A stretch of 64,000 nucleotides of DNA from Natronomonas moolapensis 8.8.11 (GTDB taxonomy: Archaea; Halobacteriota; Halobacteria; Halobacteriales; Haloarculaceae). Below, piece by piece: positions 48,692 through 56,975 of this stretch. Under the pieces are notes generated by a model, which ran no database searches, was not told the DNA's origin, and saw only the letters and a list, made by a program, of their open reading frames with translations. The stretch is taken from the NCBI RefSeq assembly GCF_000591055.1, contig NC_020388.1, positions 434,001-498,000 on the forward strand, given 5' to 3'. The translations under genes were made by a program, and so were the position numbers. Numbering within the stretch: position 1 is the first letter of the stretch; every line of letters starts with the position of its first letter.

Positions 48692-49414
48692 CTACGCGCC
48701 GCCCTCCATCGGGACGAACCGGACGCTGCCGTGGGTCTCGCGCTCGAGACCCTCGTCAGTGCGGGTGGCCTCGACGAGCGTCTGGGTCGTCCCCCCGATC
48801 GGGGCGACGATCCGGCCGCCGACGCGGACTTGTGCGGCGACCGCCTCCGGGAGTTCCGGCGCGGCGCAGGTGAGATACGCGCCGTCGTACGGGGCGTGGT
48901 CCGGCCAGCCCCGCCAGCCGTCGCCGGCCCGGACGTGCACGTCGCCGTAGCCGAGCCGCTCGAGACGACGGCGGGCCTCGGCCGCGAGTTCCGGGACGTA
49001 CTCGACGGTGTACACGTTCTCGCTCCCGACGAGCTCGGCTGTCACGGCGGCGTGGTACCCACAGCCGGTGCCGATCTCGAGAATCCGGTCGCCGGGGCCG
49101 GGCGCGAGCCGATCGCACATGATCCCGACCATGTGCGGCGCGGAGATGGTCTGACCCGATCCGATCGGCAGCGGGCGGTCGGCGTAGGCCGCATCGCGGC
49201 GCTCCTCGGGGACGAACTCGTGGCGCGGGACCGACCGGAGGGCTTCGATCGTCGCCGGATGCTCGATCCGGCCCCGGTCGGCGAGCGAGTCGACGAGGCG
49301 GTCGCGGGCCGCCCGGAATCGCCCTCCGTCGGCCCGGCCGTTCCGAACGTCCGCCCCGTTCCCGTCGCTCCGATCGTCGTTTCCCTGCCCACCGTCCGAG
49401 TCCCCTTCGGTCAT
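48692..49414 (-). CDS. pcm: Protein-L-isoaspartate O-methyltransferase
   Basis: 240 aa. It methylates isoaspartyl residues of aged proteins so they can return to aspartate. The signature RPLPIGSGQTISAPHMVGIMCD (about 79-100) is intact, motif I is ILEIGTGCGYHAAVTAEL (108-125), then NVYTVEYVPELA, PYDGAYLTCAAPELPEAVAAQVRVGGRIVAPIGG. The first 35 residues are an acidic/Gly-rich extension. It lies 3 bp after a zinc-finger gene and upstream of its divergent paralogue and msrA, so these may form one transcript of protein-repair genes. Confidence 0.92.
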   Translation of the reverse strand: MTEGDSDGGQGNDDRSDGNGADVRNGRADGGRFRAARDRLVDSLADRGRIEHPATIEALRSVPRHEFVPEERRDAAYADRPLPIGSGQTISAPHMVGIMCDRLAPGPGDRILEIGTGCGYHAAVTAELVGSENVYTVEYVPELAAEARRRLERLGYGDVHVRAGDGWRGWPDHAPYDGAYLTCAAPELPEAVAAQVRVGGRIVAPIGGTTQTLVEATRTDEGLERETHGSVRFVPMEGGA

Positions 49415-49417
49415 CGC

Positions 49418-50068
49418 CTACCAGCCCGACCACGCCCGCGCCTGCGAGTCCTCGTCGCGGGCGTAGAGCCGTTTGATGTCCTTTGCGAGAACCGAATCAC
49501 CCTCGAAGTCGAAGTCCAGGCGCTCGTAGTCGGTCGCGTCCTCGCGGACGAGGATGCGCTCGACGCTGAACTCCTCGCCGCCGTATTCGTGGGTCGCCCC
49601 GACGGCGAAGGACTCGTCGCCGGGGACCTGGATCCGGACGCTGCGGCTCTCGTCGCCCGAGTCCTCCATCGGGTGCAGCGTCAGGTTGACCGTGACGTTG
49701 CCGACGGCGCGGGCCCAGATCGTCTGGACGTCGTCAGCGCTGGCACCGTCGGACCTCGCGCCGTTCGGCCCCTCGAGGGAGGTAACGCGGGCGGTCAGGA
49801 TCGCCTCGTCGGTCTCGACGAGGAACTCGTCGCCGACGACCAGCCGTTCCGCCGGCGGGATCTCGACGGTCGCCTCCGTCGCCTCCCCGTCCTGCGAGAC
49901 GACGACTCGGCGCTCGACGGTCGTCTCCTCCTCTATGGTCGTCTTGTGGACGTGGCCGCACTCGCCGCACCGGACGGTGACGCCGCCGCCGCGGTTCAGT
50001 ACCTCGTGGGCGGTCTCGGCGCCCGGCGAACACGACGGACACCGGACCGCGACGCGCTGTTGGTTCAT
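49418..50068 (-). CDS. HVO_0476-family zinc-finger protein
   Basis: 216 aa. The N-terminal zinc ribbon has CPSC (about 10-13) and CGEC (34-37) separated by about 20 residues (RGGGVTVRCGECGHVHKT). The rest is beta-rich, with paired segments (EATVEIPPAERLVVGDEFLVETDEAILTARVTSLEG; VTVNLTLHPMEDSGDESRSVRIQVPGDESFAVGATHEY), in keeping with the haloarchaeal family named after HVO_0476. The function is unknown. It starts 104 bp from the aminopeptidase gene and is 3 bp before pcm on the same strand, so it may lead the pcm transcript. Confidence 0.85.
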   Translation of the reverse strand: MNQQRVAVRCPSCSPGAETAHEVLNRGGGVTVRCGECGHVHKTTIEEETTVERRVVVSQDGEATEATVEIPPAERLVVGDEFLVETDEAILTARVTSLEGPNGARSDGASADDVQTIWARAVGNVTVNLTLHPMEDSGDESRSVRIQVPGDESFAVGATHEYGGEEFSVERILVREDATDYERLDFDFEGDSVLAKDIKRLYARDEDSQARAWSGW

Positions 50069-50172
50069 TACGCGGAGTTGACCGTCCGGACGTATAAGCG
50101 CGTGGCTCCGACCCGCGTGGCGGTCGGACGCTCGCGAGTTGCGGGGCCGGGGGTCCCGACTGGCAGGGTCGA

Positions 50173-51228
50173 CTACCGCTCCGGCGTCGGCAACTCGATT
50201 TCCTCGCCGTCGACGTACACCGTCGGTTCAGTGAGAATGCCGTCCATGTGAATCGGGGCCTCGACGTCGCCGCCGATGCCCGCGTCGTCACCGAAGGCGA
50301 TGTGGACCGTCCCGGCCGCCTTCTCGTCCAGGAGGACGCTCCCGACGAGGTCGGCCACGCCGAGGTTCGTGCCGATGCCGAGTTCGGCCAGGTTGTACGC
50401 TGCGTCGCCGGCTGTCTCGGCTGCGGCCTCGACCTCCGAGCGGAGGGCGTCGTCGGAGATGGCCGTGAGTCGGCCGTCCGCGACGTCGATCGTGACGGTG
50501 TGTCCCGGCTCGAGCCGGCCGTGCGGGCGGATGGTACCGTCGACGACGTAGGTCCCCTCGGCGGAGACGGGGCTGACGAACACCTCGCCCGCGGGCAGGT
50601 TCGAGAAGGCCCCGGGGTCGTGGACGATCCCGGTGTCGTCGTTCCAGGGCCGGTCGCCGAGTTCGAAGGTTATGTCGGTACCCTGCGGGGAGGTGACGCG
50701 TACCTCGTCGGCCCCCGAGACGGTCTCGAGCATCGACTCGCAGGCCTCGGCGATCGCCGCGTAGTCGGCGTCGAGACCGACGGTGAACACCTCCTCGGTG
50801 ATGCCGGGCAGCGTCGCGCCCCGGGCCTCCTCGTCCGTCGCCGCCGAGCGAGCGCGGGTGTGCGTGATGCTCTTGCTCGTCGGCGCGAGGAAACAGTCGG
50901 CCGCCCGAAGCGCCGCCGCGACCGGTTCCGGGGGTTCGGCGCCGTGTTGCGGGCCGGGGGGGTAGGTGACGATCGTGGCGTCCTCTGTCGCCCCGAGGGC
51001 GGCGTCGTAGATCGCCTCCCCGATTGGCTCGCGTCTGTCGTCGGTGACGACGACGCACGTCTCGCCGGCCTCGACCGCGAGACAGTCTTCGATCGCCGTC
51101 CGGGCCGCCCGCGAGACGGCGTTTGGATCCCCGATGTCGAGGGGGTCCCCCCGCGAATCGCCGGCGGGGGCGTGGCCGTCGCCATCGGTTCCGGTGTCCG
51201 TGTCGCCGTCATCGGGGGTATCTGTCAT
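50173..51228 (-). CDS. M29-like aminopeptidase family protein
   Basis: 351 aa. The order [80 protein letters not shown], then [13 protein letters not shown] and [26 protein letters not shown], follows the thermophilic aminopeptidase (M29/AmpS-like) pattern, whose metal ligands lie in 'GEVFxSP', 'ELGIGTN' and 'HIAFGD'. A 45-residue acidic Gly/Thr-rich start precedes the domain. Classical AmpS is about 410 aa with a longer N-terminal part, so this belongs to the shorter archaeal branch. It is divergent from gap; no operon partner. Confidence 0.8.
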   Translation of the reverse strand: MTDTPDDGDTDTGTDGDGHAPAGDSRGDPLDIGDPNAVSRAARTAIEDCLAVEAGETCVVVTDDRREPIGEAIYDAALGATEDATIVTYPPGPQHGAEPPEPVAAALRAADCFLAPTSKSITHTRARSAATDEEARGATLPGITEEVFTVGLDADYAAIAEACESMLETVSGADEVRVTSPQGTDITFELGDRPWNDDTGIVHDPGAFSNLPAGEVFVSPVSAEGTYVVDGTIRPHGRLEPGHTVTIDVADGRLTAISDDALRSEVEAAAETAGDAAYNLAELGIGTNLGVADLVGSVLLDEKAAGTVHIAFGDDAGIGGDVEAPIHMDGILTEPTVYVDGEEIELPTPER

Positions 51229-51316
51229 ACTCTCCGGTTCGGACGGCGGCCGCAAAGACGTTCCCCCTGCGGTCGGGAGAGAAACGGTTATTCGCGTGGG
51301 GTCTCCACCGACACGT

Positions 51317-52333
51317 ATGAGCATCCAGGTCGCGGTCAACGGCTACGGAACCATCGGCAAGCGGGTCGCGGACGCCGTTTCGCTCCAGCCCGACATGGAG
51401 TTGATCGGCGTCGCCAAGACCCGCCCGAACCACGAGGCCGAGCTGGCTGTCGAGAACGGCTATCCGCTGTACGCGGCCGTCGAGGATCGGGTCCACCTGT
51501 TCGAAGCGGCCGGAATCGACTTGGCCGGCACCGTAGAGGAGATGGTCTCGGCCGCCGCCGTCGTCGTCGACGCCTGTCCCTCCGGAATCGGCGCGGAGAA
51601 CAGATCGCTCTACGAGGCCCACGACACCCCCGCGCTGTACCAGGGCGGCGAGGACGCCGATCTCGTCGACGCCTCGTTCAACGCCCGCGGGAACTTCGAG
51701 GCCGCCACCGGAGCCGACCACGTCCGGGTCGTCTCCTGTAACACCACCGGGCTCTCGCGGCTCTTGGCACCGCTTCAGGAGACCTACGGTGTCGAGAAGG
51801 CCCGCATCACGCTGGTCAGACGCGGCGGCGACCCCGCACAGTCGGGGCGTGGCCCGATCAACGACATCCTACCGAACCCGATCGGGTTGCCCTCCCACCA
51901 CGGCCCCGACGTGAACACGATCTTCCCCGATCTCGACATCGACACGCTCGGGCTGAAGGTGCCGGCGACGCTGATGCACACCCACTCGGTCAACGTGACG
52001 CTCGAATCGACGCCCGACGCCGAGGCGGTCCGGCAGTTGCTCGACGAACAGACGCGGACGTTCCTCGTCCCGGAGGGCTCCGGTATCGACGGCGCCGGCG
52101 CGCTCAAGGAGTTCGCGATGGATCGCGACCGCCCGCGGGCCGATATCTGGGAGAACTGCATCTGGGCGGAGTCGGTCTCGATGGAGGGGCCGGACCTGTA
52201 TTTATTCCAGGCGATCCATCAAGAGTCCGACGTCGTCCCCGAGAACGTCGACGCGATCCGGGCGGTGCTCGGGACGGCGGACGCCGAGGAGTCCATCGAA
52301 CGGACGAACGAGACGATGGGCGTCGGCTTCTGA
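51317..52333 (+). CDS. gap: Type II glyceraldehyde-3-phosphate dehydrogenase
   Basis: 338 aa archaeal-type GAPDH, interconverting glyceraldehyde-3-phosphate and 1,3-bisphosphoglycerate, mainly in gluconeogenesis in haloarchaea. The NAD(P) site is [15 protein letters not shown] (7-21), the catalytic cysteine is Cys141 in [11 protein letters not shown], and [24 protein letters not shown] and [16 protein letters not shown] are typical of the type II enzyme. The start [11 protein letters not shown] is the family N-terminus. A weak TATA-like ttatt lies about 28 bp upstream, so the message may be leaderless. Monocistronic, divergent from the aminopeptidase gene. Confidence 0.95.
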   Translation: MSIQVAVNGYGTIGKRVADAVSLQPDMELIGVAKTRPNHEAELAVENGYPLYAAVEDRVHLFEAAGIDLAGTVEEMVSAAAVVVDACPSGIGAENRSLYEAHDTPALYQGGEDADLVDASFNARGNFEAATGADHVRVVSCNTTGLSRLLAPLQETYGVEKARITLVRRGGDPAQSGRGPINDILPNPIGLPSHHGPDVNTIFPDLDIDTLGLKVPATLMHTHSVNVTLESTPDAEAVRQLLDEQTRTFLVPEGSGIDGAGALKEFAMDRDRPRADIWENCIWAESVSMEGPDLYLFQAIHQESDVVPENVDAIRAVLGTADAEESIERTNETMGVGF

Positions 52334-52802
52334 GGCCGTTTCGCCGGCGAGGTCGGCTCAGCGCCGGTCGGCTTCGTCGCCGGTCGGCTTCGTCGCCGGT
52401 CGGCTTCGTCGCCGATGTCACTCTCCGAGCCCTCGCCGGGGAGGACGTCACCGGGCGCGGCTCCGGAGTCGATCGACCCCCGGTCGTGGGTCTCGGCGAG
52501 CAGTTGTCTGATCACCCGGATTTCGGCCCGTTCGTTCGGCGTTTGGCCTCGGCTATCGCCCCCGAGAGGGCCGATAACAGCGCACGATGGCGACCGCCCC
52601 CGATCGGTCGCCGCCGTCCGGCGGCCCCGGTCGGGGTGCTTTCGCCGGCGGTGTGTCCGAGATGCCGTCCGAACGGTCGTGTTTCGGCCACAGGGGGCAT
52701 ATACACCCACCACGACCACCGCCGAGAGGCCACCGGCCAGCGACCGTTCGGGCGGGGCATTCTGGTCGTTTTTTGTACGTTCGCCCGAAACCGAGCGTCG
52801 CG
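52334..52802. other. 469-bp gene-free stretch after gap
   Basis: Starts with the 16-bp tandem repeats at 52363-52410, then mixed GC-rich sequence. A minus-strand frame (roughly 52340-52580) includes RAEIRVIRQLLAETHDRGSIDSG, which looks protein-like, but has no start codon, promoter or family I recognise. The right end presumably contains the potassium-channel promoter. Confidence 0.45.
52363..52410. repeat. Three perfect 16-bp tandem repeats
   Basis: Unit gccggtcggcttcgtc at 52363-52378, 52379-52394 and 52395-52410, immediately followed by gccgatgtc. They begin 30 bp after the gap stop codon; no gene covers them. Confidence 0.9.
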
Positions 52803-54464
52803 ATGGCTTCAGGAACGACGCTCCCCGGCGTACTCGACGCACTCCCGTGGTCACGGCTGGCCCTGTGGAAGCGTCGGGCACTCAAAACCGTCGTCGCTGT
52901 CGTCGCCCTCATACTCGTCTCCTCTGTGTTGTATCACTACGTGATGCTCGTCTTCGAGGGCCGATCCCACTCCTACGGGCACTCCCTGCAGGTCGTCATC
53001 GAAACGGCGACCGGGACGGGGTACGGCTCGGACTCGCCGTGGGAGAGCCCGGTGTCGAACGCCTTCGTCGCCGTCCTCGATCTCTCGACGTTTCTTTTGG
53101 TGTTCATCATCATCCCGTACGTGCTCCGGCCGGTCCTCGAGAACGCCCTCTCGCCGACGTTCCCCACGTCGATCGAGACGTCCGGCCACGTCGTTCTCTG
53201 TGGAATCGAACAGCAAAGCGAGCGTCTGATCGACGAGTTCGAGCGCCGGGACGTCGACTACGTCGTGGTCGTCGACGACGAGGAGACGGCCTTAGAGCTG
53301 CTAGAGCGAGACGTCCCGCTCGTCTTCGGCGAGACGACGTCGGCCGAAACCCACCGAAACGCCTGCGTCGACGCCGCGAGTGCGGTCGTCGTCGACGCCG
53401 AAGACAAACGCTCGGTGAGCGTCCTCCTCGCTATCGGATCAGTCGACGAGACGGTCCGGACCGTTGTGTTGGTCGACGGCTTGGAACGCGAACGTCACCT
53501 GAGCCATGCCGGGGCGGATCGGGTGTTGACGCCGCGGCACCTGCTCGGCCGCCGGATCGCCGAGCGGGTCACGACCGAGATCAGTCCGGCCCGCAGCGAC
53601 AGCGTGGAACTGGGAGCGACCCGCTCGATGCTCGAGTTGACCGTCTTCGAGGACAGCCCGATCAACGGGCAGTCGGTCTCGGAGGTCGAAGCCGGGACGA
53701 ACGAGGACGTCACCGTCCTCGGGATATGGACGGCGGGGCGGTTCCTGGGGTCGCCCGACCCCGATACTGTGATCGATAGCGCCACGACGCTGCTTTTAGC
53801 CGGGGCGACCGCCGCAGTCCAGGAGCTAGAGGAGCGGACCTACCAGGGTCGCGACGTCGCTCCGACAGTGATTATCGCCGGCCACGGGGCCGTCGGTTCG
53901 ACTGTCAGACGGGAGCTCGAGCGTTCGACGGCCGAGTGTGTTGTCGTCGATATCGCAGCGGGCGAGGCGGTCGACGTCGTCGGAGACGCGACCGAAACCG
54001 GGACGCTCCGGGAGGCGGGCGTCGAGTCGGCGACGGTGCTCGTCGTGGCCATTCGCGACGACGACGAGGCGATTATGGCTTCGTTGCTCGCCGACCGGCT
54101 CGCGTCGGAACTGGACATCATCGTCCGAATGAACGACGACGACAACCGCACGAAGGTCAGGCGTGCGGGCGCGGACTACGTCCTCAGTCTCCCAGAAATG
54201 ACCGGCCGCGTCCTCGCCCAGGAGGTGCTCAGAGAGGAGCTCGTCTCCTACGGCCGACAGCTGAAAGCGGTCCGGATCGGCGCCGACCCCTACGCCGGGC
54301 GGGCGCTCTCCGACACCGCGCTCGCGTCGGCGGAGTGCATCGTCGTCGCGATCGATCGGGACGGCGAACTCCATACCGACGTACCGCCGACGTTCGAACT
54401 CCGAGGCGACGAGGAGATCGTCGTCGTGGGACGCGACGAGGACATCGGGTCGCTTCCCGAGTAA
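52803..54464 (+). CDS. Potassium channel with two cytosolic RCK (TrkA-N/TrkA-C) modules
   Basis: 553 aa. Two membrane helices (about 28-52 and 88-110) flank a pore loop with the filter TGTGYGSDSP (70-79), where GYG replaces the ion-selectivity core TVGYG. The first nucleotide-binding domain is GHVVLCGIEQQSERLIDEFERRDVDYVVVVDDEETALELLERDVPLVFGETTS (GxxxxxE pattern), followed by TrkA-C; the second is TVIIAGHGAVGSTVRRELERSTAECVVVDIAAGEAVDVVGDATETGTL (GxGxxG type), followed by its own TrkA-C. K+ flow would be gated by nucleotides or Ca2+/Na+. Since haloarchaea accumulate molar K+, it is likely an osmotic regulator. Start chosen at the ATG with MASGTTLPG, after rejecting an upstream extension. Confidence 0.9.
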   Translation: MASGTTLPGVLDALPWSRLALWKRRALKTVVAVVALILVSSVLYHYVMLVFEGRSHSYGHSLQVVIETATGTGYGSDSPWESPVSNAFVAVLDLSTFLLVFIIIPYVLRPVLENALSPTFPTSIETSGHVVLCGIEQQSERLIDEFERRDVDYVVVVDDEETALELLERDVPLVFGETTSAETHRNACVDAASAVVVDAEDKRSVSVLLAIGSVDETVRTVVLVDGLERERHLSHAGADRVLTPRHLLGRRIAERVTTEISPARSDSVELGATRSMLELTVFEDSPINGQSVSEVEAGTNEDVTVLGIWTAGRFLGSPDPDTVIDSATTLLLAGATAAVQELEERTYQGRDVAPTVIIAGHGAVGSTVRRELERSTAECVVVDIAAGEAVDVVGDATETGTLREAGVESATVLVVAIRDDDEAIMASLLADRLASELDIIVRMNDDDNRTKVRRAGADYVLSLPEMTGRVLAQEVLREELVSYGRQLKAVRIGADPYAGRALSDTALASAECIVVAIDRDGELHTDVPPTFELRGDEEIVVVGRDEDIGSLPE

Positions 54465-54505
54465 CCGACAGAAGGCTTTTGATGGTCTCGGCCGTACTGA
54501 TTCGT

Positions 54506-54880
54506 ATGCGCCGTGATGACCGCGACGACCCGTTCGACGACATCTTCAACGAGATAGAACGGATGATGGAAGGCATGGGCGGGCATATCGACGCCGCCGA
54601 CGCCGGCTTCGGCGACGATGCCCACGTCTCGGTGTACGAGACCGACGAGCAGATCCGTGTCGTCGCGGATCTCCCCGGTGTCGACCGGGACGGCCTTCGG
54701 ATCAAGTGCGACGGCCGCCACGTTACGATCTCGGCGTCGACCTCGACCAGCGAGTACGAAGAGCGGATCGAACTCCCCGGCCGCGTCGACGAACACTCCG
54801 CGTCGGCGTCGTTCAACAACGGCGTCCTCGAGATCACGCTCGATCGCGTCGACAGTTCCGCGAACATCGATCTCTCGTAG
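54506..54880 (+). CDS. Hsp20/alpha-crystallin small heat-shock protein
   Basis: 124 aa. The alpha-crystallin core covers about 40-118: DAHVSVYETDEQIRVVADLPGVDRDGLRIKCDGRHVTISASTSTSEYEERIELPGRVDEHSASASFNNGVLEITLDRV (key elements VxADLPGV and the A-x-x-x-N-G-V-L motif, ASFNNGVLEITL). Hsp20 holds unfolded proteins in an oligomeric complex. The N-terminal 38 residues are acidic and carry a Met-rich amphipathic helix. It lies 41 bp after the channel gene on the same strand; a weak TATA-like run precedes the ATG, so it may have a separate promoter. Convergent with acr3. Confidence 0.93.
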   Translation: MRRDDRDDPFDDIFNEIERMMEGMGGHIDAADAGFGDDAHVSVYETDEQIRVVADLPGVDRDGLRIKCDGRHVTISASTSTSEYEERIELPGRVDEHSASASFNNGVLEITLDRVDSSANIDLS

Positions 54881-54965
54881 CGACGCCCGCCCGATCGGCT
54901 CTCTTCTCCGGAAACAACAGGGCGTCAGCGTCGCCCGACGGCGTCGTGGGCGACAACGAACGGAC

Positions 54966-56150
54966 TCAGTCGTCGTCCGCCGCGGAGTCCGTCGCAGAGT
55001 CGGCCGACGCGTCGTCGAGCCGTCCCGTCGTGTACCCACCCCACTCGAACGTCCGCTGGAGGTACAGCGCGGCGTTTACCAGGGCGAGCAACACCGGCAC
55101 CTCGATCAGCGGGCCGATAACGGTGGTGAACGCGACCCCGCTACCGACGCCGAACACGGCGACCGCGACGGCGATCGCGAGCTCGAAGTTATTCGATGCG
55201 GCGGTGAAGCCGATCGCCGTCGTTGTCGAGTAGTCCGCGCCGATCCCACGGCCCATCCCGAAGCTGACGAAGAACATCACGACGAAGTAGATCGTCAGCG
55301 GCACCGCGATCAATAGGACGTCGGCCGGCTGGCCGACGATGCGCTCGCCCTGCATGGCGAACATCACGACGACGGTGAACAACAGCGCGACGAGCGTCAG
55401 CGGGCTGATCGTCGGCTCGAAGGCGTTCTCGTACCACTCGACGCCCTTCGCCTTCGTGCCGACGTATCGCGAGAGGATGCCTGCGGCGAAGGGGATCCCG
55501 AGGAAGACGGCAATCGCCCGGAACACCTGTATCGGCGTGATACCGAACTCGGAGATGCCGGCGACGAGTGCTTCCATGCCGAAAAGCGGCGGCACGACGA
55601 GAGCGAAAAACCAGACGTACACGCCGTACGTGAGAATTTGAAAGACGCTGTTGAACGCGACGAGGCCCGCGGCGTACTCGCTCGATCCCTCGGCGAGTTC
55701 GTTCCAGACGAGGACCATCGCGATACAGCGAGCCATCCCGATGAACACCAACCCGAGGAAGAACTCTGGGCGGGCGGGTAACCCCGGCGTGAGCCCGCTA
55801 AAAAAGATCACCGCGAGCCCGAACATCAGTGTCGGGCCGATGAGCCAGTTCTGGACGAGGCTCAACCCGAGCACCTTCACGTTCCGGAAGACCGCTGGCA
55901 GTCGGCCGTAGTCGACTTTCGCCAGCGGCGGGTACATCATCAGAATCAGGCCGATTTCGACGAGGTGGAGCCTCTGGATGGGCTGTGTCACCGACGGAGC
56001 GACGTAGCCCACCCCGATGCCCACCGCCATCGCACCGAAGATCCACACGGTGAGGTACTTGTCCAGGACGTCCATCGAGCGCGGGTCCCCACAGGCCTCA
56101 CAGCCGCAATCGGGACCGTGCTCGTGGCCGGCGGACTCGGCGTTACGCAT
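54966..56150 (-). CDS. acr3: ACR3-family arsenite efflux transporter
   Basis: 394 aa, about ten spans. ACR3 exports arsenite (and antimonite) through the membrane. Features are [21 protein letters not shown] at the start, [23 protein letters not shown] (conserved Cys in ARCIAMV, needed for arsenite) and [20 protein letters not shown] (the ASNNFELAI block). The N-terminal 26 residues have a metal-binding-like cluster [14 protein letters not shown] (His, Cys14, Cys16, Cys19), not part of classical ACR3. It is the second gene of the arsR-acr3 operon, with an 8-bp overlap. Regulation by ArsR through the upstream operator is expected. Confidence 0.93.
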   Translation of the reverse strand: MRNAESAGHEHGPDCGCEACGDPRSMDVLDKYLTVWIFGAMAVGIGVGYVAPSVTQPIQRLHLVEIGLILMMYPPLAKVDYGRLPAVFRNVKVLGLSLVQNWLIGPTLMFGLAVIFFSGLTPGLPARPEFFLGLVFIGMARCIAMVLVWNELAEGSSEYAAGLVAFNSVFQILTYGVYVWFFALVVPPLFGMEALVAGISEFGITPIQVFRAIAVFLGIPFAAGILSRYVGTKAKGVEWYENAFEPTISPLTLVALLFTVVVMFAMQGERIVGQPADVLLIAVPLTIYFVVMFFVSFGMGRGIGADYSTTTAIGFTAASNNFELAIAVAVAVFGVGSGVAFTTVIGPLIEVPVLLALVNAALYLQRTFEWGGYTTGRLDDASADSATDSAADDD

Positions 56151-56544
56151 CGGCAGCGACGCTTCCGTCGAGTACGGTCACGAGCGCGACAGCGCGGTTG
56201 GTCGCGCGATATTTTTTCCAGCGGCCCTCGCTGTACCCATCGACGAGCCCTGCATCGACGAGCTTCGAGAGCGCGTGGCTGAGGCCGCTCTCGGAGACGT
56301 CGACGACGGCGTTCAATTCGCAGACGCACAGTTCTTCGCCCGCGGCCACGAGCACGCGGACGAGCGTGTAGCGCGTCTCGTTCCCCAGCGCCGACAGGAC
56401 GTCCAGTTCCGTCTCGGCCCGCTCGGTTCCGACTGTCGCCGCGAGCGCGTCGAGCTCGTCGAGTCTGTCGCCGACGTCCTCGGTGCAGCATTCTCCGAGT
56501 TCGCCCTCGAGGTATCGATGAAGTCGTTCGGTCGCTTGTGACAT
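56143..56544 (-). CDS. arsR: ArsR-family arsenic-responsive repressor
   Basis: 133 aa. The winged helix is in the second half: [72 protein letters not shown]. The ELCVCEL pair (Cys about 73 and 75) is the classical ArsR metal site in the alpha-3 helix. The N-terminal part ([23 protein letters not shown]) has another CC pair that may help bind the metalloid. It lies upstream of acr3 with an 8-bp overlap, so both are transcribed from one promoter and autoregulated. The ATG is chosen because it follows the operator and lacks a plausible earlier start. Confidence 0.93.
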   Translation of the reverse strand: MSQATERLHRYLEGELGECCTEDVGDRLDELDALAATVGTERAETELDVLSALGNETRYTLVRVLVAAGEELCVCELNAVVDVSESGLSHALSKLVDAGLVDGYSEGRWKKYRATNRAVALVTVLDGSVAADA

Positions 56545-56553
56545 CACGTATCT

Positions 56554-56571
56554 ATTGAGCAGATACTCAAT
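56554..56571 (-). promoter_or_regulatory. ArsR operator palindrome
   Basis: The perfect inverted repeat attgag-N6-ctcaat lies 10-27 bp before the arsR start codon and overlaps the AT-rich promoter. Its size and position fit binding by the ArsR dimer, so arsenite would release the repressor and induce arsR-acr3. Confidence 0.6.
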
Positions 56572-56975
56572 TAATTGTTCCGATGGCGGAGGCGGGGACG
56601 GACGCGGTATCGACACGCGGATGCAGAGGAAAATAAACAGCATTAGGGCTCTGTTATCCGATCGCTCTGCCGAGAGTATTGCCACGAGAACACCCACCGG
56701 TCGCCGGACGGATCGTCCGGTTACCTGCAGAAAAATTCAATTGAACTCCGAGAGTGGCGGCGGATAGTCCCCCGTTCCGAAGCCCCCCGCGCCGCGACGA
56801 TGGACTGATCCGCCCGGACCGCTGTGAGCCATCTGGACGGCCTCGGACCCGCCCGGACGATCGGACTCCGCTATCCGAACGCCGATTGACCGGAGAGCAA
56901 TACCACCATCGGACCATCGGCGTCGGCCCTGTGGAACGTACGGGGCCAGAACCCACGGCTACCGCCGTGGGTGGC
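56572..56975. other. 404-bp region without a gene between arsR and the P-type ATPase
   Basis: No frame with convincing coding character. It contains an AT-rich patch at 56720-56750 (gaaaaattcaattga) and a hairpin of the type cccacgg...ccgtggg at about 56951-56970 (7-bp stem, short loop), which lies just beyond the stop of the ATPase gene and may be its terminator. Otherwise nothing stands out. Confidence 0.5.

Noticed and set aside
52219-52881. Minus-strand 220-aa frame across the gap terminal region
   Set aside because: Overlaps the gap and channel genes at both ends, is rich in Arg/Ser/Pro, and has no start or promoter; only a short middle segment looks protein-like.
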